A stretch of 64,000 nt of DNA, from the NCBI GenBank assembly GCA_963835735.1, contig CAWIGP010000007.1:596037-660036 (forward strand), written 5' to 3'. Each line of letters starts with the position of its first letter. Position 1 is the stretch's first letter. The position numbers were made by a program, and so were the translations under genes. Source of the stretch: DASQMT01 sp963835735 (GTDB taxonomy: Bacteria > Actinomycetota > Thermoleophilia > Solirubrobacterales > Solirubrobacteraceae). The notes beneath the pieces are model-generated. The model was not told where the DNA came from, searched no databases, and saw nothing but the letters and a program-made list of their open reading frames with translations. Below, one piece after another: positions 1 through 9,659 of the stretch.

Positions 1-682
1 TACCTGGCGGCCGCCGGCGTGGGCACGCTCGGGATCGTCGACGACGACGACGTCGACCTCTCCAACCTGCAGCGCCAGGTGATCCACTCGACCGACCGGA
101 TCGGCACGCCGAAGGTCGACTCGGCCGAGGCAGACGATCAACGCGCTCAACCCGGACGTGAAGGTCGTCAAGTACCCGGTCCGGCTCGACGCTTCGAACA
201 TCATGGAGATCATCGACGGCTACGACGTGATCGTCGACGGCGTCGACAACTTCCCCACGCGCTACCTGCTCAACGACGCCACGGTGCGGCTCGGCATCCC
301 GGTCGTGTCGGCCTCGATCCTCGGCTTCGACGGTCAGCTGTCGGTGTTCAAGCCGCACGACGGGCCGTGCTACCGCTGCCTGTACCCGGTGCCGCCGCCG
401 GCCGAGCTCGCCCCGAGCTGCGGCGCGAACGGCGTGCTCGGCGTGCTTCCGGGCACGATGGGCATGCTGCAGGCGACCGAGGTCGTCAAGCTCGTGACGG
501 GCATCGGCGAGCCGCTCGTCGGCCGGCTGCTGCTGTATGAGGCGCTCGGTGCCACGTTCACCGAGCTGAAGGTCCGGCGCGACCCGGAGTGCCCGATCTG
601 CTCGCGCGATCCGGCCGAGATCGCCGACGAGGAGATGGGCGTCTTCCCGGATTACGAGGCGTTCTGCGCCGCCGCCGGGTAG
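1..682 (+). CDS. MoeB/ThiF-family adenylyltransferase (5' partial, frameshifted)
   Basis: E1-like enzyme that adenylates the C-terminal glycine of a ubiquitin-like sulfur carrier so it can be thiocarboxylated. The window opens inside the gene: the nucleotide-binding part (GTLGIVDDDDVDLSNLQRQ) is in frame 1, and from about position 131 the match continues in frame 2 (VIVDGVDNFPTRYLLND, GTMGMLQATEVVK). One extra A near 131 breaks the frame. Two zinc pairs are visible, CYRC and CPIC. The protein ends about 20 residues after CPIC with no rhodanese domain, so it is MoeB-like rather than full MoeZ-like. The sulfur carrier starts 12 bases after the stop, so the carrier is its likely substrate. Confidence 0.88.
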
Positions 683-693
683 CGTCACCCCTC

Positions 694-972
694 ATGCCCA
701 CGATCAAGATCCCCGTCGTGCTGCGCGCATCCGTCGGCGGCGAGAAGGAAGTGACGGCCGAGGGCGGCGACGTCGGCACCGTGCTGCGGGCGCTCGCCCA
801 GCGCCATCCCGACCTCGAGTCCCAGCTGTTCGGCGCCGACGGCTCGCTCAACCGCTACGTCAACGTCTATCTCAACGACGAGGACGTCCGCGTCCTCGAC
901 GGACTCGACACGGCGGTCGGCGCGACCGACGTTCTCAACGTGCTCCCCGCGATGGCCGGCGGGTTCATGTAG
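694..972 (+). CDS. cysO: CysO/MoaD/ThiS-like sulfur carrier with GGFM tail
   Basis: A 92-residue beta-grasp protein of the MoaD/ThiS family. The end reads VLPAMAGGFM: the diglycine that would carry the thiocarboxylate is followed by Phe-Met. Mycobacterial CysO donates sulfur to CysM for cysteine synthesis and ends at GG, so two residues would have to be removed here, a job known for JAMM peptidases on related carriers. A JAMM protein (24697-25095) and a CysM-type synthase (22415-23383) are both in this window. The start was chosen at ATG 694, 8 bases after a TAGCGT box that overlaps the upstream stop. A MoaD role in molybdopterin synthesis is the alternative; no other moa gene is visible. Confidence 0.8.
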   Translation: MPTIKIPVVLRASVGGEKEVTAEGGDVGTVLRALAQRHPDLESQLFGADGSLNRYVNVYLNDEDVRVLDGLDTAVGATDVLNVLPAMAGGFM

Positions 973-1005
973 TTCGTGCGAACTCCGCACGTTGATTGCG
1001 GAGTT
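971..1005. promoter_or_regulatory. Two overlapping inverted repeats upstream of the ROK gene
   Basis: AGTTCG-TG-CGAACT (971-984) overlaps AACTCCGCA (981-989), which pairs perfectly with TGCGGAGTT (997-1005) across 7 bases. The first arm covers the cysO stop codon. The repeat could be the ROK protein's operator, the terminator of cysO, or both. There is no T tract after it, which favours an operator. Confidence 0.55.
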
Positions 1006-1028
1006 TGTGTAAAGGTTCGTTCGGGCCC

Positions 1029-1058
1029 TTGACAAAGCGCGCGGCGTCCCGAGAGGAT
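1029..1058 (+). promoter_or_regulatory. Candidate promoter of the ROK-sugar transport operon
   Basis: TTGACA (1029-1034) and GAGGAT (1053-1058) are separated by 18 bases. The -10-like box lies 9 bases before ATG 1068, so a transcript would begin at or just before the start codon. No Shine-Dalgarno sequence precedes that ATG, which agrees with a leaderless message. Confidence 0.45.
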
Positions 1059-1067
1059 GCCGCACCG

Positions 1068-2294
1068 ATGAGGGATCGGTCCGAGGGTTCGCTGGCTTCG
1101 CTGCGCCGGCTCAATCGCGGGCGCGTGATCAACGCGCTGCGCCAGAACGGGATGATCAGCCGGGCCGAGATCGCGCGCCGCACCGGGCTGTCGCGCTCCA
1201 CCGTCTCCAGCCTCGTTGCCGAGCTGCAGAGTGACCGGCTCGTCGTCGAGCGCGAGGAGCCGGGCGCCGCGCATGGCGAGCAGGGCGGCCGGCCGCCGAT
1301 CCTGCTCTCGTTCGACGCTTCCGCCGGCGCCGCTCTCGGGATCGACTTCGGCCACAACCACGTGCGCGTCGCCGTCTCGGACCTCTCCTCGACGATCCTC
1401 GCCGAGCGCGCCGAGCCGCTCGACACCGACCACGCCGCCCAGGAGGGCCTCGACGTGGCGATCGAGCTCGTCGACGAGGCGCTCGCCGAGGCCGGCGTCG
1501 AGCGCTCGCGCCTGATCGGCGCCGGGCTCGGGCTGCCCGGCCCGATCGACCAGGCCGACGGCGTGATCGGCTCGTCGGCGATCCTGCCCGGCTGGGTCGG
1601 CGTCGCCGCCGCGGAGGAGATGCGCGGGCGGCTCGACGTGCCGGTCGTCGTCGACAACGACGCCAACCTCGGCGCGCTGGCGGAGCTCACGCACGGCGCC
1701 GGCCGCGGCGCGACCGATCTCGTCTATCTCAAGGTGTCGTCGGGCATCGGCGCCGGGCTGATCCTCGGTGGCCGGCTGTACCGCGGCTGGGGCGGCATGG
1801 CCGGCGAGCTCGGGCACGTCCTCGTCGACCCCGAGGGCAAGATCTGCCGCTGCGGCAACCGCGGCTGCCTGGAGACCGCCGCATCGACCGGCGCGCTGCT
1901 CGACATGCTGCGCCGCAGCCACGGCGACCTGACCGTCGCCGAGATGCTCGCGCTCGCCCGCGACGGCGACCTCGGCTGCCGGCGCGTGATCGCCGACGCC
2001 GGCCGCGTGGTCGGCAGCGCCGCGGCGTTCATGTTCAACGTGCTCAACCCGCAGCGCCTGGTGGTCGGCGGCGACCTCGCCGCGGCCGGCGACCTGCTGC
2101 TCGACGGCGTGCGCAGCTCCGTGCGCCTCGCGGCGCTCCCGGCCGCCGCCGACGCAGCGCGCGTCGTCGCCGGCGTGCTCGGCGACCGCGCGCAGGTGCT
2201 GGGCGCGCTCGCGCTGGCCGTCGGCGAGGCCGACGCCGCGCTCGATCTTCCCGCAACGATCAAACAACCGATTCCCGGAGGGGGAGTGCCATGA
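1068..2294 (+). CDS. ROK-family transcriptional regulator
   Basis: 408-residue repressor of the NagC/XylR type. An N-terminal winged helix-turn-helix (about residues 20-65: GMISRAEIARRTGLSRSTVS) precedes a sugar-kinase-like ROK domain. The domain has a DNDANLGALAE motif and the zinc motif CRCGNRGCLE. Proteins of this family bind DNA until a sugar binds the ROK domain. An in-frame ATG at 996 would add 24 residues, but that extension covers the promoter-like sequence, so 1068 was preferred. The stop overlaps the next ATG (ATGA), so the regulator is cotranscribed with the sugar transporter it presumably controls. The operator candidate is the inverted repeat at 971-1005. Confidence 0.9.
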   Translation: MRDRSEGSLASLRRLNRGRVINALRQNGMISRAEIARRTGLSRSTVSSLVAELQSDRLVVEREEPGAAHGEQGGRPPILLSFDASAGAALGIDFGHNHVRVAVSDLSSTILAERAEPLDTDHAAQEGLDVAIELVDEALAEAGVERSRLIGAGLGLPGPIDQADGVIGSSAILPGWVGVAAAEEMRGRLDVPVVVDNDANLGALAELTHGAGRGATDLVYLKVSSGIGAGLILGGRLYRGWGGMAGELGHVLVDPEGKICRCGNRGCLETAASTGALLDMLRRSHGDLTVAEMLALARDGDLGCRRVIADAGRVVGSAAAFMFNVLNPQRLVVGGDLAAAGDLLLDGVRSSVRLAALPAAADAARVVAGVLGDRAQVLGALALAVGEADAALDLPATIKQPIPGGGVP

Positions 2295-3410
2295 AGAAGG
2301 GAGCCGTATGGCTGGTCGCGGCAGCATTCGCGATGAGCTTCGCAGTCGCCGCGTGCGGTGACGACGACGATGAGGGCAGCGGCGGAGGTGGCGCCGCCAC
2401 CGAGGAGTCGAGCGGCGGCGGTGAGGCCGGCAAGGTCGCGGTCCTGCTGCCGGACTCGAAGTCGTCGGTGCGCTGGGAGACGGTCGACCGGCCGTCGCTG
2501 CAGGAGGCGTTCGACGCCGCCGGCGTCGAGGTCGAGATCCAGAACGCCGAGGGCGACAAGGCCACGCAGCAGCAGCAGGCCGAGCAGGCGATCACCAACG
2601 GCGCCAAGGTGCTGCTGCTGGTGAACCTCGACTCGGGCTCGGGCGCCGCGATCGCGGCCAACGCGGCGTCGCAGGGCGTCAAGGTCATCGACTACGACCG
2701 GCTGACGCTCGGCACCGACGCGACCGACTACTACGTCTCGTTCAACAACGAGAAGGTCGGCCAGCTCCAGGGCGAGGGCCTCGTCGACTGCCTCGGCGAC
2801 AAGCAGGGCGCGGAGGTGGCCGTGCTCAACGGCTCGCCGACGGACAACAACGCGACGCTGTTCAAGAACGGCTACGACTCGGTCATCAACCCGAAGTTCG
2901 ACGCGGGTGACTGGAACGGAGATCGACGACCAGTCCGTGCCCGACTGGGACAACCAGAAGGCGCTGACGATCTTCGAGCAGATGCTGCAGGCGAACGACA
3001 ACAAGGTCGACGGCGTGCTGGCCGCCAACGACGGCCTGGCGAACGCCGCGATCTCGGCGCTCAAGCAGCGCAAGCTGCCGCAGGTCCCCGTGACCGGGCA
3101 GGACGCGACGCTGGAGGGCATCCAGAACATCGTCAACGGCGATCAGTGCATGACCGTCTACAAGGCGATCAAGCAGGAGGCAGACGCCGCCGCCGAGCTG
3201 GCGATCGCGCTGGCCAAGGGCGAGGAGCCGACCGCGACGACGACCCCGGTCAACAACGAGACCGAGGACGTCCCGTCGGTGCTGCTCGACCCGGTCCCGG
3301 TCACCAAGGACAACATCGCGGAGTACGTCGACGCGCCGGACTTCCCCGATGTGGAGGAGATCTGCGCCGGCAAGGTCGCCGCGAAGTGCGAGGAGATCGG
3401 CCTGCAGTAG
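2291..3410 (+). CDS. Sugar ABC transporter substrate-binding lipoprotein (frameshifted)
   Basis: Periplasmic-binding-protein type lipoprotein for a pentose or related sugar, similar to XylF/RbsB. It has a signal peptide with lipobox VAAC (Cys22), an acidic and Gly-rich linker, then the binding domain (VAVLLPDSKSSVRW, GVLAANDGLANAAI, PVTGQDATLEG). Frame 2 carries residues to about position 2913 and frame 3 carries the rest. One extra A in 'tggaacggag' accounts for the break. The corrected length of about 372 residues is normal for the family. A GGAGGGGG ribosome site lies just upstream of ATG 2291. The transport partners follow directly. Confidence 0.9.
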
Positions 3411-3419
3411 AGAATGGAC

Positions 3420-3447
3420 CCGGGGCGCCCCGCCCGGGGCGCCCCGG
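3420..3447 (+). promoter_or_regulatory. Intra-operon hairpin after the binding-protein gene
   Basis: CCGGGGCGCCCC (3420-3431) pairs perfectly with GGGGCGCCCCGG (3436-3447) around the loop GCCC. It lies between the binding-protein stop and the ribosome site of the ATPase. Such hairpins in ABC operons commonly protect the upstream message and reduce read-through, giving more binding protein than membrane components. There is no T run. Confidence 0.65.
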
Positions 3448-3476
3448 TCCGCTCAGGCCGAGAGGAGCTTTCTAAC

Positions 3477-4243
<767 letters not shown>

Positions 4244-4247
<4 letters not shown>

Positions 4248-5473
4248 CCGTCATGGAGCCGCCCATCGCGCCGGAGGGTGCCCCGCGCGACACCGTCGCC
4301 GCTTACGCGCGGCGCTGGTGGGTCGACGTCAAGTCGGGCGAGCTCGGCTCGCTGCCGATCATCGTCGGCCTGATCATCATCGCGATCGTCTTCCAGACCC
4401 AGAACGACCGTTTCCTGACCGCGGGGAACTTCGTCAACCTGATCGTGCAGACGGCGCCGTACGCGCTCATCGCGATGGGCGTGACGTTCGTGCTGCTGCT
4501 GGGCGAGATCGATCTGTCGATCGGCTTCGTGTCCGGCGTCGGCGGCGTCATGATGGCGCTGCTGCTCGCGCCGGACGGTAACCAGCTGGCGACGACGCCC
4601 GCCCTGATCCTCTGCGTGCTGGCCGGCCTCGGCATCGGCGTGTTCCACGGCCTGATCATCACGAAGATCGGCGTGCCGTCGTTCGTCGTCACGCTCGCGG
4701 GTCTGCTGGCGTGGAACGGCGTCGTGCTGCTGTTGATCGGCAGCCGCGGCACCGTGATCCTGCAGAACGACTTCGTGATCGGCCTGGCCAACGACTTCAT
4801 GTCGCCCGGCGTCGCCTGGATCCTGGTGATCGCCTGCGTGGCGCTTTACGCCGGCGTGCAGTTGGTGCGGATGCGCTCGCGCCGGAAGGCGGGGCTCGCC
4901 AACGACCCGGTGCTGATCGTCGGGCTGCGGATCGCGGCGCTCGCGGCCGTCCTGGCGGTCGTCGTCGCGGTGGCGAACTCCGATCGCGGGGTCCCGTACG
5001 TGGGGATCGTGGTCGGGGCGCTGTACATAGTCTGGACCTACGTGCTCGACCGCACGCGCTTCGGCCGCCACATCTACGCCGTCGGCGGCAACCAGGAGGC
5101 GGCGCGGCGCGCGGGCATCAACGTCGACAACGTGAAGATCGCGTGTTTCGCGCTGTGCTCCCTGATGGCCGTGATCGGCGGCATCATCCTGGCGTCGCGG
5201 CTGCGCTCGGTCGACACGAATACGGGCGGCGGGCAGGCGCTTCTGTATCCGATCGCCGCAGCGGTGATCGGGGGCACGTCGCTGTTCGGCGGCCGCGGCA
5301 CGATGAAGGCCGCGCTGCTCGGCGCGCTCGTCATGATCGGGATCGACAACGGGCTCGGGTTGCTCGGGCTCTCGTCGGGCACGAAGTTCGTGGTCACCGG
5401 CGGCGTGCTGCTGCTCGCCGTCAGCGTCGACTCGATCTCGCGCCGCGGGCGCGCCCAATCCGGACGAGCATGA
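4244..5473 (+). CDS. Sugar ABC transporter permease (XylH/RbsC family)
   Basis: 409-residue integral membrane protein with about ten hydrophobic segments. It forms the channel for the sugar delivered by the lipoprotein at 2291. Family motifs include GEIDLSIGFVSG after the second segment and IGGTSLFGGRGT near the C-terminus. A segment with RMRSRRKAGLAND (about residues 208-220) marks the central cytoplasmic loop, as in XylH. It overlaps both neighbours by four bases, so ATPase, permease and dehydrogenase are translationally coupled. Xylose is the preferred substrate because xylA and xylB lie 12 kb away; ribose or another pentose is possible. Confidence 0.9.
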
Positions 5474-6438
5474 CGCTGCGCCTCGGGCTGCTCTCCACGG
5501 CCAACATCAACCTCAAGCTCCTCGGCGGCGTCCGCGCCGCCGAGGGGGTGGAGGCGGTGGCCGTGGCGAGCCGCGACGGGGCGCGGGCCGAGGCGTACGC
5601 GGCCGAGCACGGGCTCGGCCGCGCGCACGGCAGCTACGAGGCGCTGCTCGCCGATCCGGACGTCGACGCCGTCTACATCCCGCTCCCGAACTCGATGCAC
5701 GTGCCGTGGTCGATCAGGGCGCTGGAGGCCGGCAAGCACGTGCTGTGCGAGAAGCCGCTGACGCGGCGACCGGAGGACGCGCAGGCGGCCTTCGACGCCG
5801 CCGACCGCGCCGACCGGGTGCTCGCCGAGGCATTCATGTGGCGCCATCACCCGCAGGCGCTGCGACTGCGCGAGCTCGTGCGCGACCGCGTGGTCGGCAA
5901 CCTGCGGCTGATCCGCGCGGCGTTCTCGTTCGACCTGCACGAGCCCGGCAACGTGCGCCTGCAGGGCTCGCTCGACGGCGGCGGGCTGATGGACGTCGGC
6001 TGCTACTGCGTGAGCGCCCTGCGCCTGCTCGCGGGCGAGCCGGAGCGCGTGAGCGGACGCGAGGTGACCGGCGGGGAGGGGGTCGACGTACGGTTTGCGG
6101 GCACGCTGACGCTGCCCGGCGGCGTGCTCGGCGCGTTCGACTGCGGGCTCGACATGGTCGGGCGCTCGGAGCTCGAGGTGATCGGCGACGCCGGCTCGCT
6201 CTTCCTCGCCGATCCGTGGCATTCGCGCGAGCCGCGGATCGAGCTGCGCCGCCCGGAGGGGACCGAGGTGATCGAGATCGAGCGCCGGAATCCGTACGCG
6301 TGCGAGCTGGAGGACTTCGCCGCCGCCGTGCGTGGCGAGCGTCCGCATCCGTTCGGGCGCGAGGACGCGGTCGGACAGGCGCGCACGATCGCCGCGCTGT
6401 ACCGCTCGGCCGAGTTCGGCGCCGAGGCGGTGCCCTGA
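5470..6438 (+). CDS. Gfo/Idh/MocA-family sugar dehydrogenase
   Basis: 322-residue NAD(P)-dependent oxidoreductase. The N-terminal Rossmann part is followed by the family signature GKHVLCEKPLT with the catalytic Lys, and the C-terminal substrate domain contains GGGLMDVGCY. Members include D-xylose 1-dehydrogenase and inositol dehydrogenases. As the last gene of the transporter operon, overlapping the permease stop, it probably oxidises the imported sugar. That would give this organism an oxidative pentose route beside the isomerase route at 16.5-19.1 kb. The exact substrate cannot be read from the sequence. Confidence 0.85.
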   Translation: MTLRLGLLSTANINLKLLGGVRAAEGVEAVAVASRDGARAEAYAAEHGLGRAHGSYEALLADPDVDAVYIPLPNSMHVPWSIRALEAGKHVLCEKPLTRRPEDAQAAFDAADRADRVLAEAFMWRHHPQALRLRELVRDRVVGNLRLIRAAFSFDLHEPGNVRLQGSLDGGGLMDVGCYCVSALRLLAGEPERVSGREVTGGEGVDVRFAGTLTLPGGVLGAFDCGLDMVGRSELEVIGDAGSLFLADPWHSREPRIELRRPEGTEVIEIERRNPYACELEDFAAAVRGERPHPFGREDAVGQARTIAALYRSAEFGAEAVP

Positions 6439-6464
6439 GTCGTTCGAGTAGCGTCCCGCGGCGG

Positions 6465-7586
6465 ATGACCGGAGACCTGCGGCCACTCGGGATCGGGGAG
6501 ATCCTCGACGCCGGCATCAAGCTGTTCGTGCGCCACTGGCAGCCGCTCGTGCTGAGCGTCGTCGGGCTGATCCTGCCGGTCCAGATCCTGTCCGCGCTCG
6601 TCACGGCATCGGTCGCGCCCGAGCAGTTCGACCTGACGACGAGCGAGACCGGCGTCGAGGAGGGCGAGGAGGCCGAGTTCCTGATCGGCCAGGGCGTGAT
6701 CGCGCTGCTGTCGGTGGTCTCGGTGCTGCTGGCGACCGCGGTCTGCTTCAAGGCGGTCGCCGACGCCTACCTGGGCGTCGAGCCGGAGTGGCGCCGGTCG
6801 CTGCGGTTCGCGGTGCGGCGGCTCGGCGGGCTGGTCGGGGTCGCGATCGTCGGTGGGCTGCTGGTCGGGCTGGCGACGCTCGCCCTGATCGTGCCGGGGA
6901 TCTGGCTGTTCGTCATGTTCTCCGTGGCGGTGCCGGCGCTGCTGCTCGAGCGGATCGGGCCGGTGAGCGCGCTGCGCCGCTCGTTCCGGCTCGTGCGCGG
7001 GCGCTGGTGGCAGACCGCGGGCGTTCTGCTGGTCGGGTACCTGCTGATCGGCATCCTCGGCGCGCTCGTCACGGGGATCGTCATGATCGTCCCCAGCGTG
7101 GCGGCGGACGGCAACACGCTCGCCGGGGCGCTCGGCGCGGTCGTCGGCGGGACGCTCGGGTCCGTGCTGACGACGCCGTACTCGGCCGCGGTCGTCGCAT
7201 TGCTGTACTTCGACCTGAGGGTGAGGAAGGAGGGTCTCGACCTGCAGCTGATCGCCGAGGGCGCCGAGGTCCGGCGTGACCCGGATGCGCCGCTCCCGGC
7301 TCCGCTGGTCGTCGACGAGTACACGCCGGAGGAGCGCGCCCAGGCGCCGTACTGGCCGCCGCCGCCGGGCTGGAAGCCGACGCCGACACCGGCGACCGGG
7401 TGGCGCGAGCCCGAGCGCGCCCCGGAACCCGAACCGCCGGCCTTGCGCCGGGCGCCCGACGAGCCATCGGAGTCCGGCTGGCTCCCGCCGCGGCCGCGGC
7501 GGCTGGAGGAGGAGCCGGGTGGCACGGGCTCTCCCGACACGGCGGACGACGGGAGCCCGGCGGGCGGCGACGAGCACGGCCGGTGA
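6465..7586 (+). CDS. Multi-pass membrane protein, glycerophosphodiesterase-membrane-domain-like
   Basis: 373 residues. It opens with LRPLGIGEILDAGIKLFVRHW, a typical opening of actinobacterial membrane proteins related to the membrane part of glycerophosphoryl diester phosphodiesterases. About six hydrophobic segments fill residues 20-255. The last 110 residues are a Pro-, Glu- and Arg-rich cytoplasmic tail. A TAGCGT box lies 10 bases before ATG 6465. The stop overlaps the next GTG, joining it to the DUF4129-DUF4350-MoxR-DUF58 block. Function unknown; an envelope role is inferred from the neighbours. Confidence 0.75.
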   Translation: MTGDLRPLGIGEILDAGIKLFVRHWQPLVLSVVGLILPVQILSALVTASVAPEQFDLTTSETGVEEGEEAEFLIGQGVIALLSVVSVLLATAVCFKAVADAYLGVEPEWRRSLRFAVRRLGGLVGVAIVGGLLVGLATLALIVPGIWLFVMFSVAVPALLLERIGPVSALRRSFRLVRGRWWQTAGVLLVGYLLIGILGALVTGIVMIVPSVAADGNTLAGALGAVVGGTLGSVLTTPYSAAVVALLYFDLRVRKEGLDLQLIAEGAEVRRDPDAPLPAPLVVDEYTPEERAQAPYWPPPPGWKPTPTPATGWREPERAPEPEPPALRRAPDEPSESGWLPPRPRRLEEEPGGTGSPDTADDGSPAGGDEHGR

Positions 7587-8524
7587 GCGGCGGCGAGCAG
7601 GTCGCGATCGTTCGGCGCGCGCACCGATCGCGTCGTGGTCTCGCGACCACCTCGCTGGACGACCACGCGCGGCGGTTGCTCGTTGCGGTGCTCGCTGCCC
7701 TGGTCCTTCTTCCCGCGGCGGCGGCGCGCGCCGAGTCGGTCAGCGGCGCCGAGCTGCGTGCGCTTGCCGCGCAGGCGATCGACGACCCCGCGGCGCTCGA
7801 GCGGCTGCGCGGCGTCGACGGCGTCGACGGACGCCCCGCGGATCTCGCCGCCGCGCTCGAGGGGGCCGACGGGGACGAGCTCCGCGCGCGGCTCGATGCG
7901 CTCTCCTCCGAGGCGCCGGAGCCCGCAGGCGACGCGGCCGGGGCGCGCGACGAGGCGCGCGAGATCGTGTCCGGCCGCCGCTTCTCGCCGCCGGAGGTGC
8001 CGGGACCGTTCCGCGGCGTGCTCGAGCGGCTTGCCGACTGGCTCGGACCGGTGCTCGACGTGATCCCGGCGCTCGACGACCTGATCCCCGGCGGCCGGCC
8101 GGTCGTCTGGGCGCTGTTGGTAGTGCTCGTGGGCGGCATCGCGGCGCTGCTCGCCGGGCGCGCGCTGCGCCGCCGCGTCACCGGTGACGCGCGCCGGGCG
8201 CCCGCCGCCGGGGTCACGGTCGCCGAGGACCCCGAAACGCTCGAGCGCCGCGCGCGCGAGGCGGCCGCGCGGGGCGAGCACGAGCTCGCGCTTCGGCTCG
8301 GCTTCCGCGCCGGTCTCGCGCGCCTCGACAGCCGCGGCGTGATCGAGTTGCGCCCGTCGCTGTCGACGGGCGATGTCGCCCGCGCGCTCCGCTCGCCTCA
8401 GTTCGACCGCACTGCGGCGCGCTTCGACGAGGTCGTCTACGGCCGTCGTTCGGCCGCCGCGGCCGACGTCGACGAGGCGCGCGAGGCGTGGTCGGCCGTG
8501 CTCGACGAGAGGCGCGCCGCATGA
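7583..8524 (+). CDS. DUF4129 domain membrane protein
   Basis: 313 residues. A signal or anchor segment (about residues 32-50, ending ARA) is followed by an extracytoplasmic stretch, one membrane segment (WALLVVLVGGIAALLAG) and a C-terminal DUF4129 domain. That domain shows the usual AAARGEHELALRLGFRAGL and FDEVVYG signatures. DUF4129 proteins sit with MoxR and DUF58 genes, as here, and are thought to act in envelope or protease-linked processes. GTG 7583 overlaps the upstream stop; the exact start is not certain. Confidence 0.8.
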   Translation: MSGGEQVAIVRRAHRSRRGLATTSLDDHARRLLVAVLAALVLLPAAAARAESVSGAELRALAAQAIDDPAALERLRGVDGVDGRPADLAAALEGADGDELRARLDALSSEAPEPAGDAAGARDEAREIVSGRRFSPPEVPGPFRGVLERLADWLGPVLDVIPALDDLIPGGRPVVWALLVVLVGGIAALLAGRALRRRVTGDARRAPAAGVTVAEDPETLERRAREAAARGEHELALRLGFRAGLARLDSRGVIELRPSLSTGDVARALRSPQFDRTAARFDEVVYGRRSAAAADVDEAREAWSAVLDERRAA

Positions 8525-9659
8525 CGCCGTACGACGAGCGCGCGGCCGCCGCCGGCGAGCCTCGCGGCGCGCTCGCGTCGCGCCTGGCTCACGCCCGGGC
8601 GTGTGCTGATCGCGATCATCGCCGCGTTCGTCGCCGTCAGCGTCGCGATCGACCGCTACGCGCCGACGCCCAGCGGGCCCGAGGGCTCCTCCTACGCCAC
8701 CGCGCCGGAGGGCGCGGCCGCGTACGCGGAGCTGTTGCAGCGCTCCGGCCATCCCGTCCGGCGCGTCAGGACGCCGCTCGCGGAGCGCCCGCTCGACGCC
8801 GGCACGACGCTGATCGTGCTCGACCCCGAGGGCGTCGTGCCCGACGAGGCGCGCGCGATCGGGCGCTTCGTCCGCGCGGGCGGGCGGCTCGTCGCCGCCG
8901 GCGCGTCCGTGGGCTGGCTCGACGGCGTGCTCGACTCTCCGCCCACGTGGGCGCCGGCGCCGCCGGGGCGGGCGCGCGTGGTCGTGCCCGCGCCCGAGAC
9001 CGCGGGCGTCACGACGGTGGCGTTCGCCGAGGGTGGGCGCTGGGGTTCGCTCGGCGGCACGCTCCCGATCCTCGCCACTCCGGCGGGGCCGGTCGCCGCC
9101 GTCGCGCGGAGCGGCGCCGGGCGCGCCGTGCTCCTCGCCGACGCCGCGCCGCTCTACAACGACCGGCTCGCAGCCGCCGACGACGCCGCGTTCGCGCTCA
9201 ACCTCGCCGGCGGGGGCCGGCGCCCGGTCGCGTTCCTCGAGACCGTGCACGGCTTCGGCGAGGAGACCGGGCTCGCGGCGCTGCCGGCGCGAGCGCTCTG
9301 GGTGCTCGCGGGCCTTGCACTCGCGGCGCTCGCGTTCGTGTGGAGCATCGCCCGGCCGCATCGGGCCGCCCGAGGATGAGGCGCGCGCGCCGGCCCCGCC
9401 GCGACGTGACTACGCCGAGGCGATCGCGCGCGGCCTCGCGGCGAGCGGTGACCAGGCGGGCGTGGCGCAGGCCGCCGCCCGCGGCGCGCGGCGCCGCCTG
9501 GAGCGGCGCGGCGGCCTGCCGCCGGGCGCCGGCGAGCCCGAGCTGCGCGAGGCGGCGGCGCGGCTCGGCCTCGACGACTCCGAGACGGCGGCGGTGCTCG
9601 GCGACGGCGACGACGCGCTCGCAGCGGGCAGGGCGCTCGCGAAGCTGGAGCCGCGATGA
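8521..9659 (+). CDS. DUF4350 domain protein (two frameshifts)
   Basis: The gene reads in frame 1 from ATG 8521. After about 8583 it continues in frame 2 (WLTPGRVLIA, then a membrane segment and the DUF4350 domain: EGAAAYAELLQRSGHPVRRV). After about 9356 it continues in frame 3 (IGPPEDEARAP to ALAKLEPR). Each break is explained by one extra C ('cgcctgg', 'cggccg'). Repaired, it is about 379 residues with an N-terminal anchor and a second membrane segment near residue 260 (VLAGLALAALAFVW). The family accompanies MoxR and DUF58. Start and stop overlap the neighbouring genes, so it was almost certainly intact in the cell. Confidence 0.75.

Noticed and set aside
867..2327. 486-codon minus-strand frame opposite the ROK gene
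   Set aside because: Composition (His, Arg, Asp, Gln-rich, no motifs) is the typical antisense shadow in high-GC DNA.
2907..3410. Separate second sugar-binding protein gene
   Set aside because: It is the C-terminal half of the same binding protein, separated by a single inserted base.
4711..5469. Long plus-strand frame upstream of the dehydrogenase start
   Set aside because: It is Arg-rich shadow sequence of the permease gene; the permease frame has clear membrane segments and motifs.
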